This document shows, piece after piece, positions 17,501 to 25,012 of a DNA stretch of 64,000 nt. Below the pieces are notes generated by a model. The model was given only the letters and a program-made list of their open reading frames with translations, searched no databases and was not told where the DNA came from. Source of the DNA: an uncultured Candidatus Melainabacteria bacterium (lineage in GTDB: Bacteria; Cyanobacteriota; Vampirovibrionia; Gastranaerophilales; Gastranaerophilaceae); assembly GCA_934726055.1 (NCBI GenBank), contig CAKVCZ010000009.1, forward strand, positions 1 to 64,000. The letters are read 5' to 3'. Position 1 is the stretch's first letter; the number at the start of each line of letters is the position of its first letter. The translations under genes were made by a program, and so were the position numbers.

Positions 17501-17682
17501 CAGATTTAATTTTTGATAAAACAATTGTTGAAGTTGACGGATTGGAAGATGAACCAAGAGAAAAAATTTCAAATATGCGAAAACAAGCAATTCTTGAACG
17601 TTCAGGGTTTAATGTTAAACGTGTAAGCTATCGAGAATGGCAAACATCAAAAAAAGCATGCATTGACAGGCTATTAAATTAA
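14560..17682 (+). CDS. Superfamily 1 (Dna2/NAM7/Upf1-like) helicase with C-terminal nuclease-like domain
   Basis: This 1040-residue protein has an unassigned N-terminal region with an acidic linker (about 225-245), then a split SF1 helicase. Walker A QGPPGTGKS lies near 343 and Walker B AIIDEASQCD near 660, followed by VGDDKQLPHL, LDEHFRS, GTAHAFQGDERD and NVAITRAKNKM motifs. Between the ATPase halves is a long helical insertion (about 420-620). The C-terminus (about 985-1040; ADLIFDKTIVEVDG, RKQAILERSGFNVKRVSYREW) resembles the Vsr/MTES_1575-type endonuclease fold found on such helicases. It could act in DNA repair or in anti-phage defence; no defence partner is adjacent. Ribosome binding site AAAGGGAA. 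Confidence 0.88.
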   Translation: MLQEIQEATKALNSAFNNSFVKKLSQYLHDCIREEVKSTTFRNLKGDKDNKWIFLKQEETLFTKGEEFLRLDGADSNLRNMMILSENNTKDKYLIYGYMFLVGRNSKSKRQNEFLTPLLYVPCRLEANGININCIPLDDVLSLNTAALAGLMEKRADEDEIDLMLEGILDAVPELPITQEKMDIFLTTLKSIIPDVEISLNNDNDETEDNISKEFYEEKITAENIDDLIDEEEEEQQKAKDAAKKMEHVSLTRQCAIILTKRPPVTAGVLHELMQIAERPSGIYRETALGVINEEYTQSKEKSRIIPEIEEPEKFYPITPLSLSETQERVLKNVDTDKFIAVQGPPGTGKSQTIVNLVAHLIANGKTVLVASRMDKAVDVVADRLNELGAPFLALRAGRLNYQRQLSYQLQDLLAGKVDIDDGAEDYLTADVQDMKEHLDKMYEYQNKCDKIIKLEKSWHDIHEELSLCGKSFETNEFIKKPLSKENIENLENTISNIEKNLDKSGFMANIANHSAKSQLKKLLNIRDITVNNEILDALKSEIDFAKLELKLRDTETTIQRTGNIHLMIEQIKKMKSKQSVLALNILKNKRRQSLKGLLKDQVKRQRLKIHARSLVERKQRLQTNILDNEDFKPLLEAFPCWCTTTFAVSNSLPMKPGMFDVAIIDEASQCDIASCFPILFRAKKAVIVGDDKQLPHLSFLEKAKEQSFMNQYGIPDKYQLMWRFRTNSMFDVSDYYSMNSIMLDEHFRSLPPIINFSNREFYADRIRVMRKDKVGDKVVELIQVPDGKVDSSATRNLPEIEAVVKVLHELIIEDERKNSTKPVTIGIISPFRAQVEQLKISVSKVISDHMLKKHQVEIGTAHAFQGDERDIMLISWAFANNSHAQSITFMQKPNLFNVAITRAKNKMINFISHDISTLPDGHFRNYMAYLREYSEHQQAILNNEIDENIYKNSLEKEIADTLRELGKNVVAGSDVAGLSADLIFDKTIVEVDGLEDEPREKISNMRKQAILERSGFNVKRVSYREWQTSKKACIDRLLN

Positions 17683-17711
17683 TCCCATACTGTGCCAAAT
17701 CTACATTATTA

Positions 17712-17739
17712 TTGAAAATTAATATTTTCATAATATAAT
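17712..17739 (+). promoter_or_regulatory. Promoter of glyS
   Basis: -35 TTGAAA (17712-17717), a 16-base spacer and -10 TATAAT (17734-17739). The ATG at 17775 follows with an AGAGGT ribosome binding site. Confidence 0.7.
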
Positions 17740-17774
17740 TAAATTAATGTTACAGACAAAATCAGAGGTACATA

Positions 17775-19772
17775 ATGAGTAAATATTTATTAGAAATCGG
17801 CTGTGAAGAATTACCATATAAGTTTATTGCACAAGCGGTAGAACAGTTAAAAAACGGCTTTTCAAAATTTTTGAAAGACAATTGTATAAAATATTCAGAT
17901 ATTGATGTTTTAGCAACTCCAAGACGTTTGGCAGTTGTAATTGATGGTTTGGCAGAAAAACAAGATGACGAAACCAAAGTTTTGAGAGGACCTATCAAAA
18001 ACGTTGCCTACGATGAAAATGGAAATTTAACAAAAGCCGGCGAAGGTTTTTTAAAGAAAAACGGTATAGATGCAAAAGATGCATACTTACAAGATAATTA
18101 TTTACACGCAAAAGTAGAAATCAAGGGAAAAGAAACCTCTGTTGTATTACAAGACAATATTCCTAATTTAATTCTAAAAATGCAAGGTTCGCATTTTATG
18201 AGATGGGATAATTTTGATGAAAAATTCCAAAGACCTATTCGTTGGATTGTATCAATCATGGATAACAAAGAAATTCCACTTGAAATCATAAACGTTAAAT
18301 CAGGAAAAATCTCTCGCGGACATAGATTTGCAACTCCTAACACAGTTGAAATTAACCACCCTGATGAATATAAAGAAAAACTTAGAAGTGTAAACGTTAT
18401 TGTTGATCAAAATGAAAGAAAAGCTGAAATTGTAAAACAAGCCAAAGCTCAAGCAGATAAAATAGGTGCAACTCCACGTTACAGTGAAGATTTATTGGAA
18501 GAAGTTACTCAACTTTGTGAATGGCCTGTTGCCGTTACTTGTGAATTTGATGAAAAATATTTAACTATTCCTGATGAAGTTACTGTAACAGTTATGGCAG
18601 TACATCAAAGATATTTTGCCCTTTACAAGGATGGCAAATTAACAAATAAATTTATTACAATAACAAACTATGTAGGTGATAATTTTGAAAACATAAAAGC
18701 AGGTAATTTGCGTGTTGTATGTGCAAGATTGGAAGATGCAGTATTCTTCTTTAACGAAGATACAAAAAAACCTCTTGCAGACTATGTTGAAAGCTTAAAA
18801 GGCATAACTTTCCAAAAAGGTATGGGTTCTGTTTATGACAAAACTCAAAGAATTATAGAATTATCAAAAATTATAGCAAAGGACTTAGACAAAACTTCTG
18901 ATACAATTGAAAGAACAGCTTATTTATGCAAAGCAGACCTATGCACAAGCCTAGTTTTTGAGTTTACAGAACTTCAAGGATACATAGGTTCAGATTACGC
19001 AAGAGTTGCAGGAGAAAATGCAAAAGTTGTAGAAGGTATTAAAGAGCATTACTTTCCACTAAATGCTGATAGCGAATTGGCAAAAGGTATTGAAGGTCAA
19101 ATAGTTGGAATCGCCGATAAGTTAGACACAATTTGTGCAGTATTTGTTGATGGCAAAAAACCAACAGGTTCATCAGACCCATTAGGAGTAAGACGTGCAG
19201 CGTTAGGCGTTATTAAAACAATCATAGCAAATAATTTAAAATTAGATTTAAATAAATTATTAGAAAAAACTTTGGAACTTTTGCCAATAAAAAAAGACTG
19301 TATAAAAGATATCCAAGAATTTTTCACACAACGTTTGATTATATTCTTGAATGATGAATACAAAAAGGATTCTCTTGAAGCATGTACTTCAAAAGATGCC
19401 TTAACAGATTTATCAGACTATGTAGCAAGAGTAAAAACAGTATCAACAATGAATTGTCCGGAATTGTTAGAAAGTGCAAACAGAATCATCAAAATTTTAA
19501 AACAACCTTTACATGCAGAAGTTAAATCTGAATTATTCAAACACGATTCAGAAAACAAGTTGTTCGCAAAAATAAAAACAATTTCTCAAACAACAGATTA
19601 TAACAAATATTTGAATGATTTGAACAGTTTGGTTCCGGAAATTACAGACTTTTTCAATAATGTATTAGTCATGGATGAAGATGAAAATGTTAAAAATAAT
19701 CGTTTAGCCATGCTAACAATATTGAAAGAAAATTTTGAAAAATTATGTGATTTTTCAAAAATTCAAAATTAG
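17775..19772 (+). CDS. glyS: Glycyl-tRNA synthetase, beta subunit
   Basis: This 665-residue beta chain of the alpha2beta2 bacterial glycyl-tRNA synthetase contacts tRNA-Gly. Hallmarks are LLEIGCEELPYKF at the start, TPRRLAVVIDGL, GPIKNVAYDENG, MRWDNFDEKFQRPIRWI, SGKISRGHRF, EVTVTVMAVHQRYFAL, FTELQGYIGSDYA and GSSDPLGVRRAALG. The C-terminal DALR-like anticodon region (about 560-665) is complete. The alpha subunit gene glyQ is not adjacent and must lie elsewhere. It has its own promoter, and the preceding helicase is on the same strand 93 bases upstream. Confidence 0.97.
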   Translation: MSKYLLEIGCEELPYKFIAQAVEQLKNGFSKFLKDNCIKYSDIDVLATPRRLAVVIDGLAEKQDDETKVLRGPIKNVAYDENGNLTKAGEGFLKKNGIDAKDAYLQDNYLHAKVEIKGKETSVVLQDNIPNLILKMQGSHFMRWDNFDEKFQRPIRWIVSIMDNKEIPLEIINVKSGKISRGHRFATPNTVEINHPDEYKEKLRSVNVIVDQNERKAEIVKQAKAQADKIGATPRYSEDLLEEVTQLCEWPVAVTCEFDEKYLTIPDEVTVTVMAVHQRYFALYKDGKLTNKFITITNYVGDNFENIKAGNLRVVCARLEDAVFFFNEDTKKPLADYVESLKGITFQKGMGSVYDKTQRIIELSKIIAKDLDKTSDTIERTAYLCKADLCTSLVFEFTELQGYIGSDYARVAGENAKVVEGIKEHYFPLNADSELAKGIEGQIVGIADKLDTICAVFVDGKKPTGSSDPLGVRRAALGVIKTIIANNLKLDLNKLLEKTLELLPIKKDCIKDIQEFFTQRLIIFLNDEYKKDSLEACTSKDALTDLSDYVARVKTVSTMNCPELLESANRIIKILKQPLHAEVKSELFKHDSENKLFAKIKTISQTTDYNKYLNDLNSLVPEITDFFNNVLVMDEDENVKNNRLAMLTILKENFEKLCDFSKIQN

Positions 19773-19914
19773 CAATCTGCTAAAACACTTATAATAAAAC
19801 TATTTAGATAATACGTAAACATTTGTAAACAAAATATAAAAAAAAGGAAATTTTTATCTTTAGGGTTCTTTAATAAGACATAAAACAGAGATAATAAAAG
19901 GTAGGTTCTAAAAA

Positions 19915-20208
19915 ATGCAAAACAAGAAATTAAAACAACAACAAATTCGCGAAGATAATCAACAAGCTGAGTTTTTAAATTATATACAAAACCAAGACAA
20001 AACCAGTGCAGATTATATTAATATGATAACTTCCATAAGTGAAGGAAAAGTAGATTCTGGCATACAAAAGCTTGAGGCTATGGTCAGAGCTCAACTTCGT
20101 AAAGATTTTCCTGGTATTGAATCTAAAAAATCGTACGAATTTTTGGTAAGTGCAATTATTCACAATTATCAAAAGAAAGAGCTTCAAGCAATCGAAGATG
20201 AAATTTAA
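19915..20208 (+). CDS. Small charged helical protein, unknown function
   Basis: This 97-residue protein has no signal peptide. It is Gln/Lys-rich at the start (KKLKQQQIREDNQQAE) and then predicted mainly helical (YINMITSISEGKVDSGIQKLEAMVRAQLRKDF). No family is recognised. The gene has a weak Shine-Dalgarno (AAGGTAGG) about nine bases before the ATG and a strong terminator 42 bases after the stop, which supports that it is real. It could be co-transcribed with glyS, from which it is separated by 142 bases. Confidence 0.7.
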   Translation: MQNKKLKQQQIREDNQQAEFLNYIQNQDKTSADYINMITSISEGKVDSGIQKLEAMVRAQLRKDFPGIESKKSYEFLVSAIIHNYQKKELQAIEDEI

Positions 20209-20249
20209 GTTTCATCACAAACGGAAATAGGGATAAAAAACCAAGTTTC

Positions 20250-20286
20250 AAGAATATCAACAGACCGGCTGTTGGTATTCTTTTTT
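20250..20286 (+). terminator. Terminator after the 97-residue protein gene
   Basis: A 14-bp stem with one G-U pair (20250-20263 with 20269-20282, loop ACCGG) is followed by TTTT. Confidence 0.9.
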
Positions 20287-20293
20287 AGTTATA

Positions 20294-20322
20294 TTGTCTT
20301 ATAGACATTTTTATTTTAGAAT
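20294..20322 (+). promoter_or_regulatory. Promoter of the ACT-like protein gene
   Basis: -35 TTGTCT (20294-20299), a 17-base spacer and -10 TAGAAT (20317-20322), about 45 bases before the ATG at 20367. Confidence 0.55.
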
Positions 20323-20366
20323 ATAAACTAAAAATATAGAAGGGAAAAACATAGAAAGGAGCAAAT

Positions 20367-20609
20367 ATGACAACGATAATAGGAATTAGCGTAGAAAACA
20401 GACAAGAAACATCAAAAGCGGTACAAGACGTGTTAACAAAATATGGTTGTGAAATAAAAACAAGACTTGGCATAAATGATTATAAGGAAAGTGAATGCAC
20501 TTATCAAGGAATGATATTAGTTGATGTACCAAAGCGTTCAGCAGCAGAGGAGCTAATCAAAAATTTAGAGTCAATACAAAATGTTACAGTAAAATCTATG
20601 GAATTTTAA
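20367..20609 (+). CDS. Small ferredoxin-fold (ACT-like) protein, similar to the TM1266 hydrogenase-associated family
   Basis: This 80-residue protein fits a beta-alpha-beta-beta-alpha-beta ACT-like fold: TIIGISVENRQETSKAVQDVL, CEIKTRLGIND, QGMILVDVPKR and LIKNLESIQNVTVKSMEF. The order of a GI-x-V-ENR start, an R-x-GI centre and a closing NVTVKS strand recalls the TM1266 family annotated as iron-only hydrogenase system regulator. I assign it by pattern memory, so this is inference. No hydrogenase gene lies nearby. The ribosome binding site AAAGGAGC is strong, and the gene is followed directly by the tRNA-Asp promoter. Confidence 0.7.
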   Translation: MTTIIGISVENRQETSKAVQDVLTKYGCEIKTRLGINDYKESECTYQGMILVDVPKRSAAEELIKNLESIQNVTVKSMEF

Positions 20610-20617
20610 AAAAGATA

Positions 20618-20646
20618 TTGCATTTTTTTTTGGGTTCGACTATAAT
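20618..20646 (+). promoter_or_regulatory. Promoter of tRNA-Asp
   Basis: -35 TTGCAT (20618-20623), exactly 17 bases, then perfect -10 TATAAT (20641-20646), 21 bases before the tRNA. Confidence 0.8.
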
Positions 20647-20667
20647 AAAAATACAAATTGAATACAA

Positions 20668-20745
20668 GGGGTTGTAGCTCAGTTTGGTTAGAGTGTCTGC
20701 CTGTCACGCAGAAGGTCGCGAGTTCGAGCCTCGTCAGCCCCGCCA
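20668..20745 (+). tRNA. tRNA-Asp (anticodon GTC)
   Basis: This is a 78-base cloverleaf. Acceptor GGGGTTG pairs with CAGCCCC (one G-U). The anticodon arm CTGCCTGTCACGCAG carries anticodon GTC. The T-arm is GCGAG-TTCGAGC-CTCGT, and the CCA end is encoded. Degenerate copies of its 3' end occur downstream at 20851, near 23626 and near 24975. Confidence 0.97.
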
Positions 20746-20753
20746 TTTACTTA

Positions 20754-20781
20754 GAAGTCCTGTTATTACGGGACTTTTTTA
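20754..20781 (+). terminator. Terminator of tRNA-Asp
   Basis: AAGTCCTG (20755-20762) pairs with CGGGACTT (20769-20776, one G-U) and is followed by six T. Confidence 0.85.
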
Positions 20782-20850
20782 ATGCGTCTGCTTTCGTTTT
20801 ATAGTGTGTGTTTATGGCTAATTTTGTTATTATTATTGAATTTTAATAAG

Positions 20851-20872
20851 TTCGAACCTTGTCAATCCTCTT
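20851..20872 (+). repeat. tRNA-Asp 3'-end remnant, copy B
   Basis: AGTTCGAACCTTGTCAATCC matches the T-arm and 3' acceptor strand of tRNA-Asp (20720-20740) with a few changes, but there is no tRNA 5' half before it. It lies about 105 bases beyond the intact tRNA and just before the 83-residue gene. It may be an att-like scar or a decayed duplicate. Confidence 0.5.
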
Positions 20873-20909
20873 GATATTTTATCCTGTTTATATAGCAGGA
20901 GGGAAAACT

Positions 20910-21161
20910 ATGAACAAGGCAACAATAACTCTTAAAGTGGATGACTACACAATAACCTTACACAGAGGCCCGGAAGAATCAAAAGAAATGGAACAAAAAC
21001 GAATGGCTTTATATGCAACTTGGATATTCAATACGTCAATGAAACCAATGGTAAAATACTTTGAAAAATATTACCCCGAATTACAACCTGAAGTATGTAA
21101 TATTTTGAAAAAGGCTGAAAGTAAAATATTAAACGGAAAAATACTGAAGCCGAGAGTTTAA
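20910..21161 (+). CDS. Small protein of unknown function (83 residues)
   Basis: I start at the ATG at 20910 because AGGAGGG lies seven bases upstream. A longer frame from 20859 would include untranslated tRNA-remnant sequence. The product begins MNKATITLKVDDYTITLHRG, two likely beta strands, then a helical part with MALYATWIFNTSMKPMVKYF and a basic tail. No signal peptide is seen and no family recognised. It lies between the tRNA-Asp remnant and the marR-efflux cassette, and 27 bases separate it from marR, whose own -10 lies in the gap. Confidence 0.75.
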   Translation: MNKATITLKVDDYTITLHRGPEESKEMEQKRMALYATWIFNTSMKPMVKYFEKYYPELQPEVCNILKKAESKILNGKILKPRV

Positions 21162-21176
21162 ATTCAAACTTTATAG

Positions 21177-21182
21177 TATAAT
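21177..21182 (+). promoter_or_regulatory. -10 hexamer of the MarR gene (leaderless)
   Basis: A perfect TATAAT ends six bases before the ATG at 21189, and no Shine-Dalgarno lies between. The -35 is poor, so activation or read-through from upstream is possible. Confidence 0.5.
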
Positions 21183-21188
21183 ATCCCT

Positions 21189-21659
21189 ATGAGAAAAAGC
21201 GGGTACACACAATATAATAAATCTGTGGAATATGCTTCAGAGGTGTTAGTTAAGACTTTTCAAGAAGTTTCAAGAAGGGTTCATAAACAACAGAATTTTG
21301 AAGTTACCCACGAAGAATATATTATTTTAGAAATAATATATCTCAACCCCGGTATTTTACAATTTGAAATAGCACAACAAATTTCCATGCACCGTTCATA
21401 TGTTTGCAAATTCTTATCACAGCTACAAAAAAAAGGGTATATCAGACGGGAAGAACATATAAAAGGTAAAAGAAAAATTATATTAAAAAACTTTTTAACT
21501 CCAAAAGGTGAAGAACTTTATCATAAAATTAAAAATTACATAATTAATGACATATTATTATCGTCTACTGACGACGAAATAGAAGAATTCAACCGCATTG
21601 CTCAAAAGTTATTAAATAGAGCAAATAAAATGAAAGAAAGATTTGCCATACAATTTTAG
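21189..21659 (+). CDS. MarR-family transcriptional regulator
   Basis: This 156-residue winged helix-turn-helix protein of MarR type has VTHEEYIILEIIYLNPG, then the recognition region FEIAQQISMHRSYVCKFLSQLQKKGYIRR (cited as IAQQISMHRSYVCKFL, about 60-75), the wing KGKRKIILKNF and LTPKGEELY. It is followed after 95 bases by a DHA2-type efflux pump gene. In this family such neighbours are usually repressor and target, with an antibiotic or phenolic ligand releasing repression. That relation is inference from arrangement. Confidence 0.92.
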   Translation: MRKSGYTQYNKSVEYASEVLVKTFQEVSRRVHKQQNFEVTHEEYIILEIIYLNPGILQFEIAQQISMHRSYVCKFLSQLQKKGYIRREEHIKGKRKIILKNFLTPKGEELYHKIKNYIINDILLSSTDDEIEEFNRIAQKLLNRANKMKERFAIQF

Positions 21660-21754
21660 TCGATATTTATTACTTTAATTGACTATATGTTATTTATTAT
21701 GTATTATAACGTTAAATATTTAACATTATTGCTTTGTTAAGATTGGGGAGAAAA

Positions 21755-23314
21755 ATGTCTGAAGCATTGGCAGAAGAAGTATGGAGACCTAAAACAAATA
21801 AATGGATTATAACTCTTTCGGTTATGATAGCTACATTTGTTGATACACTAAACAGCTCTATTGCTAATGTTGCTTTGAAATATATTGCGGGAAGTTATTC
21901 CATATCAGATGACGAGAGCCTTTGGATAATTACAATGTTTTTAATCGCATGCAGTATTTTGCTGCCTGCAACAGATTGGTGTTCCAAGGTATTCGGGAGA
22001 AAAAAATTCTTTTTATTTTGTATTGCACTTTTTGCAGGTGCTTCTTTTTTATGCGGTATTGCACCAAATTTTGAAATAATGATATTGGGCAGAATATTAC
22101 AGGGATTAGGTGGAGGGTGTTTGTTACCGATTTCACAGGCAATAATATTTGAATCATTTCCACCCGAAGAACAAGGAAAAGGAGTCGCTGTTTTTGGTGT
22201 CGGAATATTATTGGCACCTATTATAGGACCGATTCTTGGCGGTTGGCTTACAACAAATTTATCTTGGAATTGGGTGTTTTTTATAAGTGTTCCTGTCTCA
22301 ATTCTGTCATTTTTTATGGTTATGGTATTTATTGAAGACCCTCCCTATATGAAAGCACAAGGTATGTTGCCTTTTGATACGTTGGGATTCTTACTTTTAA
22401 TTGTTTGGATTTCATCATTTCAGGTAATGGTTGATAACGGTCAAAAGAACGGCTGGTTTGATTCAGCATATATTTGTAAACTTGGCATTGTTTCTTTAAT
22501 ATCTTTTATTGTTCTTATATGGTGGGAATTAAAAAACAAGAAACCGCTTTTTGATTTGAGGATTTTTAAAAATTTTCAGTTTACGGTAGGACAAGCTATG
22601 ATAGCGCTTGCAATGGGAATCGTTTTTGCTTCTGTTGCTATACTGCCAAGGTTTTTACAAAGTTTGATGGGGTATGATGCGTATTTAAGCGGTTTAGCAT
22701 CAGGTCCTATGGGTGTCGGCTCAATGTCAGGTATAGCTTTATCAGGAATTTTATCAAATAAAATTGACCCTAAAAAATTGGTATTTACAGGTGTAATCCT
22801 TGTTTTTATTGCTTGTATGATGTTTGCAGGACTTAATTTAACTATTGCAATACCAAATGTTATTTTGCCTAATATCTTAATTGGTATGGGTTCAACATTT
22901 ATAATCATACCTTCTACAACAATTACATTTGTTAAAGTATCAATCGAAGATATGACAAATGCTTCAAGTTTGCAGAATTTAACAAAAAATGTTCTTTCTG
23001 CCATTGGAACATCCTCTGTTGGTGTATTTGTTTCGTCATACTCACAAATTCATCAAACTTATCTCGTTGACAGACTTACTTTATTAAACAATAACTTTTC
23101 TGAGAAAATAAGTTTTCTTGTTTCATCATTTATGCAAACAGGTATGGATAGAATGACAGCAGAAATAGCAGCAAACTCAATGATTTATAAACAACTGATA
23201 CAACAATCAATGTTAAGTGCTTACATAAGTACATATAAAACTTATGCACTATTAGTGCTTATTGTTATTCCGTTATTAATACTTTTAAGTAAAGGAAAAG
23301 CTGAAGATGGATAG
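21755..23314 (+). CDS. MFS drug efflux transporter, DHA2 (EmrB/QacA) family
   Basis: This 519-residue membrane protein has 14 predicted helices. It begins with the family start KWIITLSVMIATFVDTLNSSIANVAL (cited as FVDTLNSSIANVAL), then GRILQGLGGGCLLPISQ (motif of helix 4) and GPILGGWLTTNLSWNWVFFI (motif C of exporters). Proton-driven drug export is the family role. I start at the ATG at 21755 because GGGGAG lies right before it. It follows the marR gene and overlaps the next small gene by eight bases. No EmrA-like membrane fusion protein is adjacent. Confidence 0.94.
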   Translation: MSEALAEEVWRPKTNKWIITLSVMIATFVDTLNSSIANVALKYIAGSYSISDDESLWIITMFLIACSILLPATDWCSKVFGRKKFFLFCIALFAGASFLCGIAPNFEIMILGRILQGLGGGCLLPISQAIIFESFPPEEQGKGVAVFGVGILLAPIIGPILGGWLTTNLSWNWVFFISVPVSILSFFMVMVFIEDPPYMKAQGMLPFDTLGFLLLIVWISSFQVMVDNGQKNGWFDSAYICKLGIVSLISFIVLIWWELKNKKPLFDLRIFKNFQFTVGQAMIALAMGIVFASVAILPRFLQSLMGYDAYLSGLASGPMGVGSMSGIALSGILSNKIDPKKLVFTGVILVFIACMMFAGLNLTIAIPNVILPNILIGMGSTFIIIPSTTITFVKVSIEDMTNASSLQNLTKNVLSAIGTSSVGVFVSSYSQIHQTYLVDRLTLLNNNFSEKISFLVSSFMQTGMDRMTAEIAANSMIYKQLIQQSMLSAYISTYKTYALLVLIVIPLLILLSKGKAEDG

Positions 23315-23519
23315 TATTTTAGAAATATTAAAAGAAACATATTTAATAGATAATTTATTAAGTTCTTGTGAATTAAACCAAGAACAAATCAATGAGTTGA
23401 ATACAAAATTAAGTGAAAAGTTGAGCAAAAGTGAACTTAAAGAACTGTATGAAACTTTGTTCAAATTTAATGAGATATTAAAAGACAAACTAGATAACAA
23501 CCAAGCCGAGAATTTTTAA
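23307..23519 (+). CDS. Small acidic helical protein translationally coupled to the efflux pump
   Basis: This 70-residue product starts inside the last codons of the transporter gene (ATGGATAG overlap), an arrangement typical of translational coupling. It is Leu/Glu/Lys/Asn-rich and predicted to be all helix (LSEKLSKSELKELYETLFKFNEILK), without membrane segments. No family is recognised. A transporter accessory or stability factor is possible but unproven. A terminator follows at once. Confidence 0.65.
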   Translation: MDSILEILKETYLIDNLLSSCELNQEQINELNTKLSEKLSKSELKELYETLFKFNEILKDKLDNNQAENF

Positions 23520-23540
23520 ATTCAAACTTTCGGCTTTATT
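23503..23540 (+). terminator. Terminator of the marR-efflux unit
   Basis: AAGCCGA (23503-23509) pairs with TCGGCTT (23530-23536) across a 20-base loop and is followed by TATTTAT. It overlaps the stop codon of the 70-residue gene. Confidence 0.65.
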
Positions 23541-23554
23541 TATGCTGCTATCCT

Positions 23555-23656
23555 GAGTGAAGATATTAGATTACATATCTTTAGGGCAACTAGGGCATTC
23601 AAGTGTTCGTAATATCTCTTAAAGAGTTCGAACCTTGCAACGTCAACCCCGCCATT
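23555..23656 (+). repeat. tRNA-like repeat element, copy C
   Basis: The 3' part (23624-23656) has a T-loop GAGTTCGAAC and ends CAACCCC-G-CCA. CAACCCC would pair perfectly with the 5' acceptor strand of tRNA-Asp (GGGGTTG), but no such 5' strand, D-arm or anticodon arm is present here, and five extra bases sit between T-loop and acceptor. The 70 bases upstream are shared with copy D at 24902, at about 70-75% identity by eye. A terminator follows. Confidence 0.6.
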
Positions 23657-23689
23657 AAAAGAGAACCCTTTATGGGCTCTTTTTTTATG
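23657..23689 (+). terminator. Terminator after tRNA-like copy C
   Basis: AAAGAG-AA-CCC pairs with GGG-CTCTTT (about 23658-23682) and is followed by T runs on both strands. It can therefore end the element on the plus strand and the acyltransferase gene on the minus strand. Confidence 0.75.
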
Positions 23690-24799
23690 TCAGAGTATTT
23701 TTTTATTTTTATTAATATACATACTAATAAAATTTACACAGTTATTACAAAATGGAATTAAAAATATAGCAAGTAAGAAACATATATAAATCGGATACTG
23801 ATGAGTTGGACGAGGAATAATTAAAATCAAAACAGCAATAACCCCCCAATGAATTATATAAAAAATGGGCAAATTCTTTGCAAAATTAATAATCCTTTCC
23901 TTAATACAAAATGATGTCAGCAATTTTTCAAACTTATAAAACACAGCTAAAAGTAATAACACTATAAAAATTCCCGTTAATACTGTTGTTGGAAGCATCG
24001 CGTAGGCTGTTTGAACATTATCATACATTACTACTGATGATATATAAATGTGTAACCAAAAAAACTTAAAACAAATTAAACATCCTAATATTCCTACAAA
24101 AAAGCTAATATTATATAATTTGTCGCGAGAAAACTTAGAACATAAAAATTTCCCCCAAATCATTCCAAAAATGGGAACAATTATCCAATTGCAGAATGAA
24201 AAAGAGGATACCTTTGGGATGTGAACAAACCCACCTGCCAAATTATCCCAAAAGGTTGGAATACCTTCTATTGCTTGAAACTTAAAAATTAAATTTACTG
24301 CAATGTTAATCAAAATACCCACAATTATAATTATATTTTCTGAGACTCTGCAAGCAGAAAGTAATCCACAAAACAGAAAAAACAAACCGGCAAAAAATAA
24401 TATATCTGGAACAGATAAAAGGTAAATAATATTCCCTACAGAAAACGGATAAGTATCCCTCAAGAATAATGTGTAAAGAGAAAAACTCCTCAATACATTT
24501 ACCAATAACCAACAAAGTAAAAGAATTATTCCTCGTTTAATCCATTTTTGCGGAGATTTATTTCGACTTGATAACATAGTACATCCCATAGCAAACATAA
24601 AAGAAAAAGGAACAATAATTATCATTATCATCATTATTTGACTTATTAAAGGCGAGAGCAAACAATATTCAAAACCTTCCCATTCTTTGCTAAAAATAGT
24701 TTCCCCTATATGAATACCAAACATACATATAATAACCAGCACTTTTAATAAATCAATTTCAAAAAATCGTTTTTTAAAAGAATCTGTTTGTTGATCCAT
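23690..24799 (-). CDS. Membrane acyltransferase (acyltransferase 3 family)
   Basis: This 369-residue integral membrane protein has about ten hydrophobic helices. The N-terminal FFEIDLLKVLVIICMFGIHIGE contains the Asp and conserved His of helix 1 seen in acyltransferase-3 proteins; the later IIHWGVIAVL holds another His. Such enzymes O-acylate surface glycans, lipids or peptides. It is an isolated gene between the two tRNA-like repeats C and D, which marks it as accessory cargo. It has an AGGAG 12 bases before the ATG and also a TATAAT only four bases before it. Confidence 0.85.
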   Translation of the reverse strand: MDQQTDSFKKRFFEIDLLKVLVIICMFGIHIGETIFSKEWEGFEYCLLSPLISQIMMIMIIIVPFSFMFAMGCTMLSSRNKSPQKWIKRGIILLLCWLLVNVLRSFSLYTLFLRDTYPFSVGNIIYLLSVPDILFFAGLFFLFCGLLSACRVSENIIIIVGILINIAVNLIFKFQAIEGIPTFWDNLAGGFVHIPKVSSFSFCNWIIVPIFGMIWGKFLCSKFSRDKLYNISFFVGILGCLICFKFFWLHIYISSVVMYDNVQTAYAMLPTTVLTGIFIVLLLLAVFYKFEKLLTSFCIKERIINFAKNLPIFYIIHWGVIAVLILIIPRPTHQYPIYICFLLAIFLIPFCNNCVNFISMYINKNKKIL

Positions 24800-24901
24800 T
24801 TTTATTATAATACTCCTGCTTAATTCTTAATATTACTCTAAAATAAAAAACTATCAAGAATAAATAATATTTTAGGATTTAAATAATTATGTAAAATCGT
24901 A

Positions 24902-25012
24902 TAGTGAGAATATTAAATTACATATCTTTTGGGTAATTGGGGTATCGTTTATATGTTCGTAAAATTTCTTAAAGAGTTCGAACTTTGATGCATCAGTTCC
25001 ACCATTTAAACC
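24902..25012 (+). repeat. tRNA-like repeat element, copy D
   Basis: It aligns with copy C over about 110 bases: TAGTGAGAATATTA, ACATATCTTT, a GTTCGTAA segment, CTTAAAGAGTTCGAAC and a final CCA before the terminator. The 3' acceptor strand has decayed further (CAGTTCC-A-CCA). It has no tRNA 5' half. Copies C and D bracket the acyltransferase gene. Confidence 0.6.
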
